From: Adiantum capillus-veneris
Taxonomy: Eukaryota > Streptophyta > Polypodiopsida > Polypodiales > Pteridaceae
Direction: 5' to 3'
Length of the DNA: 64,000 nt
Assembly (NCBI GenBank): GCA_014529385.2
Contig: CM043961.1
Location: forward strand, 16,474,478-16,538,477
The translations under genes and the position numbers were made by a program. Shown here piece after piece: positions 61,989-64,000 of this stretch. The notes under the pieces were generated by a model, which saw nothing but the letters and a program-made list of their open reading frames with translations, ran no database searches and was not told where the DNA came from. Position 1 is the first letter of the stretch, and each line of letters opens with the position of its first letter.

Positions 61989-62030
61989 TACTGCCTATTC
62001 TAGTGGCCCATACCACTAGAATAACCAGTA
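61989..62030. repeat. Hairpin with 18-bp arms
   Basis: TACTG..TATTCTAGTGG (61989-62006) pairs with CCACTAGAATA..CAGTA (62013-62030). The inner 11 bp are perfect, two outer pairs mismatch, and the loop is 6 nt. Confidence 0.8.
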
Positions 62031-62304
62031 TATGTCATACCCTGATGAATCAGGATATCATTGGTCACACTCATCATCAATAATCAATTCTCATCAATCT
62101 CAATGTCCATTCCAGAAATATTGTCGTGACAAAAAATCATCTTATACCAAATCCCAATCCAATTCCAATTACACAAGATAGGTCCAAATCCAAATCACTT
62201 TCATTATGTACCCGGGTAACAAAATCATACCAGTTACAGTGGTGGCCAACCACTGCAGCATGATTTTGTGATCGGTGTTGCATCAACCGGAGAATCTACA
62301 CCAA

Positions 62305-62500
62305 TAAGACGTGATGCCTAGATCGACAAATCTGCACTAATGCTGCCTATATCAGCGGATCTGCATTTACCATTGTGAATTTGTAATTTGTCAGTGTGCT
62401 GCCTAAATCGACGGATCTGCACAGATAACTGGTGTTACCTAAATCCGTGAATCTACACCAAGGTGAGCATTTACACACTGCCTAAATTGGCGGATCTGTG
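62305..62500. repeat. Five-copy degenerate 20-bp motif
   Basis: Motif occurrences begin near 62309, 62342, 62400, 62438 and 62478, each with a CCTA(A/G/T)AT core followed by (G/A)ATCT(G/A)CA or GATCTGTG. Spacing is irregular (33-58 bp). Confidence 0.7.
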
Positions 62501-64000
62501 TGCATGTGACCAATGGACTAGACAAGACATAAAAAGACAAAACATTTACTACCTGTGTGACACCACATTGGAGTATAGTTGAGTGACAGAGTACTTACAA
62601 ATTATTGTTCAGTAACTCAAAGCACGATAACTCATATGAGTAGCTACATAGATTAATGTCAAATCATCTCGATGAAAAGTCCTTGCAATACAATTGGAAG
62701 CCATGACATGTAGGATATTTTGTATCTGAAAATGTACGTACTTGTGTGTATGTGGCAATCTATAATGGAAGGAAACTCAAGTTGAATCAGGGGGTCTCGC
62801 AAACAACATTTGTATACAGGGTAAAGAGATGTGCATTTAGTAACTTGCACCAAATTATGTGTAATGATGCTAGACTGTAACAACATAGGGGGCAAAACAA
62901 TATGCCCTAGTGTGAGATGAAATTAGTATACATCCAAAAAGTGCTGGAAGAGAGTAGCAGTGTCATGTAAGGTAGAAATCAATCTGAGTATACACATGGA
63001 GGACTTGCCTTGTTGAAGACGATGTATGACATAATGAGAGGATTGAAAATACTATAAATAAGGAAATAAGTTTGCAATAGGAATCGACACATCAAATATT
63101 TTCCTAAATTGTATACTATGCTAGGAAAGCTGGTACTTAAAATACCTATTAAGCAAAATGATAAGCTGAAGCTAGCCAAGATGAGTAAGTGTACTTGTTT
63201 TTTTTCTCTTTGAATGAGAGCAATAGGCACATCTAAGAGTGTTGTCCCAGTCTTGTGTGAGAGGGTTGTATACACAATTAACGAAGTACTAAATGATAGA
63301 TGAGTGTCAATATTTGATTGGTAAGAAGCAAGGGAGCTGACATATAATCTGATACAATATGGTGACTGTACAGCAACTAAAAAAGGGAGAGAGTCCAAAT
63401 TCTGGTCTGTATAGTTCTTTGTGAATTATTAGACACCAACAAGGGAGAAAAGAAGGTTTTCATCAAAATCATTGGGTTAATTTCAGTGAAGACACATACT
63501 TGGATTCCCTTAAGGTTTGTGGAAACATAGTGATGCTAAATGATGTGAATATAAGTAACAATGAAAAGTATCACAATGAGTCATCTAAATATGATGAAAA
63601 TAAGAAATTTAGTACCAAATTTTAGTTACCATAAATGTTAATATATACAGAATAACATCAATTTATGAACAAGCAGTGTAAAGGTCATAGAGGTTAGCTT
63701 AACATGAACTAAAACTTACAAAAATCGAGCAAAATAAATCATGTTGATACTTTTGAATTTTGGATTTGTCAGAACTCAAAGTATGAACCTGTCTTAAAGG
63801 TATCAGTGATTGTTAGGCACACATTGCCATAACAAACAACCAATGCAGTTAACATACAGTACATATCAAACAAGAAGCAGGAAACTGCATACTTCAAACA
63901 CCATACTGCAAAGAAGACAGGTATGTAACATCACAGATAGAGGGAAAATAGTGTGCCATTCATCATCATTATTCAGTAATACAGCAGAAAACACAGAACC

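Larger units (their letters stand above)
61835..64000. other. Intergenic, with a hairpin and a short-motif array
   Basis: A hairpin with 18-bp arms lies at 61989-62030. A degenerate motif close to CCTAAATCGRCGGATCTGC occurs five times between about 62309 and 62500. No credible gene was recognised in 62500-64000; a 139-codon minus frame (62979-63398) is hydrophobic but without signature. Confidence 0.45.

Noticed and set aside
62979-63398. 139-codon hydrophobic minus-strand frame
   Set aside because: AT-rich sequence gives hydrophobic codons by chance; no signal, domain or splice support.
1-64000. CRISPR arrays, rRNA genes, bacterial operons
   Set aside because: No regularly spaced identical repeats with unique spacers, no rRNA-like blocks, and the gene structure is eukaryotic.

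Overview
This window is nuclear DNA from a seed plant, most likely an angiosperm. The evidence is chromodomain-bearing Ty3/gypsy retrotransposons primed by initiator-tRNA-Met (primer site TGGTATCAGAGC), dense CT/GA and CT-CA microsatellites, and two plant genes. One is a convergently placed EPIDERMAL PATTERNING FACTOR-LIKE (EPFL) secreted-peptide exon; the other is a plant-specific single-pass membrane protein gene. The species cannot be named from the sequence. No CRISPR, rRNA or intact tRNA gene was seen.

Layout. 1-6043 is intergenic, with long CT/GA tracts and small tandem repeats. 6044-43438 is a block of LTR retrotransposons, called T1-T9 here. T1 (6044-8156) is a short non-autonomous element. 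The core is a nest read from LTR pairs, target-site duplications (TSDs) and coding order. T2 (minus strand; 3' LTR 9358-10748, other pieces at 10749-11207, 23432-23857 and 34736-35215) was entered by T3 (minus, 11208-23431, TSD CCTTG). T3 was entered by T4 (plus, 13887-20418, TSD CCATT). T2 was also entered by the rearranged T6 (31232-34735). T5 (plus, 23858-31231) then landed in T6's left LTR, and a deletion removed the left edge of T5. T7 (plus, 35915-42515) is a 5'-truncated relative of T2, and its 3' LTR is split by T8 (minus, 38290-41069). T9 (42752-43438) is a solo-LTR-like copy.

The elements form two groups. T2, T3, T5 and T7 have 1.2-1.5 kb LTRs beginning TGTCACGTG. T1, T4, T6, T8 and T9 have 0.5-0.7 kb LTRs sharing a conserved R-region block. 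Four copies of the second group keep a 16-bp hairpin motif just before the polypurine tract, including copies with no coding capacity. T3 keeps Gag and protease, but an acidic, His-rich ORF stands where reverse transcriptase and integrase should be. No copy is intact: stops, frameshifts and changed catalytic residues are listed per entry.

43439-64000 is gene-bearing or intergenic. The membrane-protein gene (44357-45895, plus, two coding exons) and the EPFL exon (46733-46993, minus) are tail to tail, about 0.8 kb apart. The rest is introns or intergenic sequence with compound microsatellites, a tandem pair of SINE-like units (49597-50468), a microsatellite-dense island (52.9-53.6 kb), a three-copy 280-bp repeat (57609-58440), a 173-bp foldback (58585-58757), a duplicated segment in which only one copy carries a long GA tract (59672-60560), and an LTR-like segment (61340-61834).
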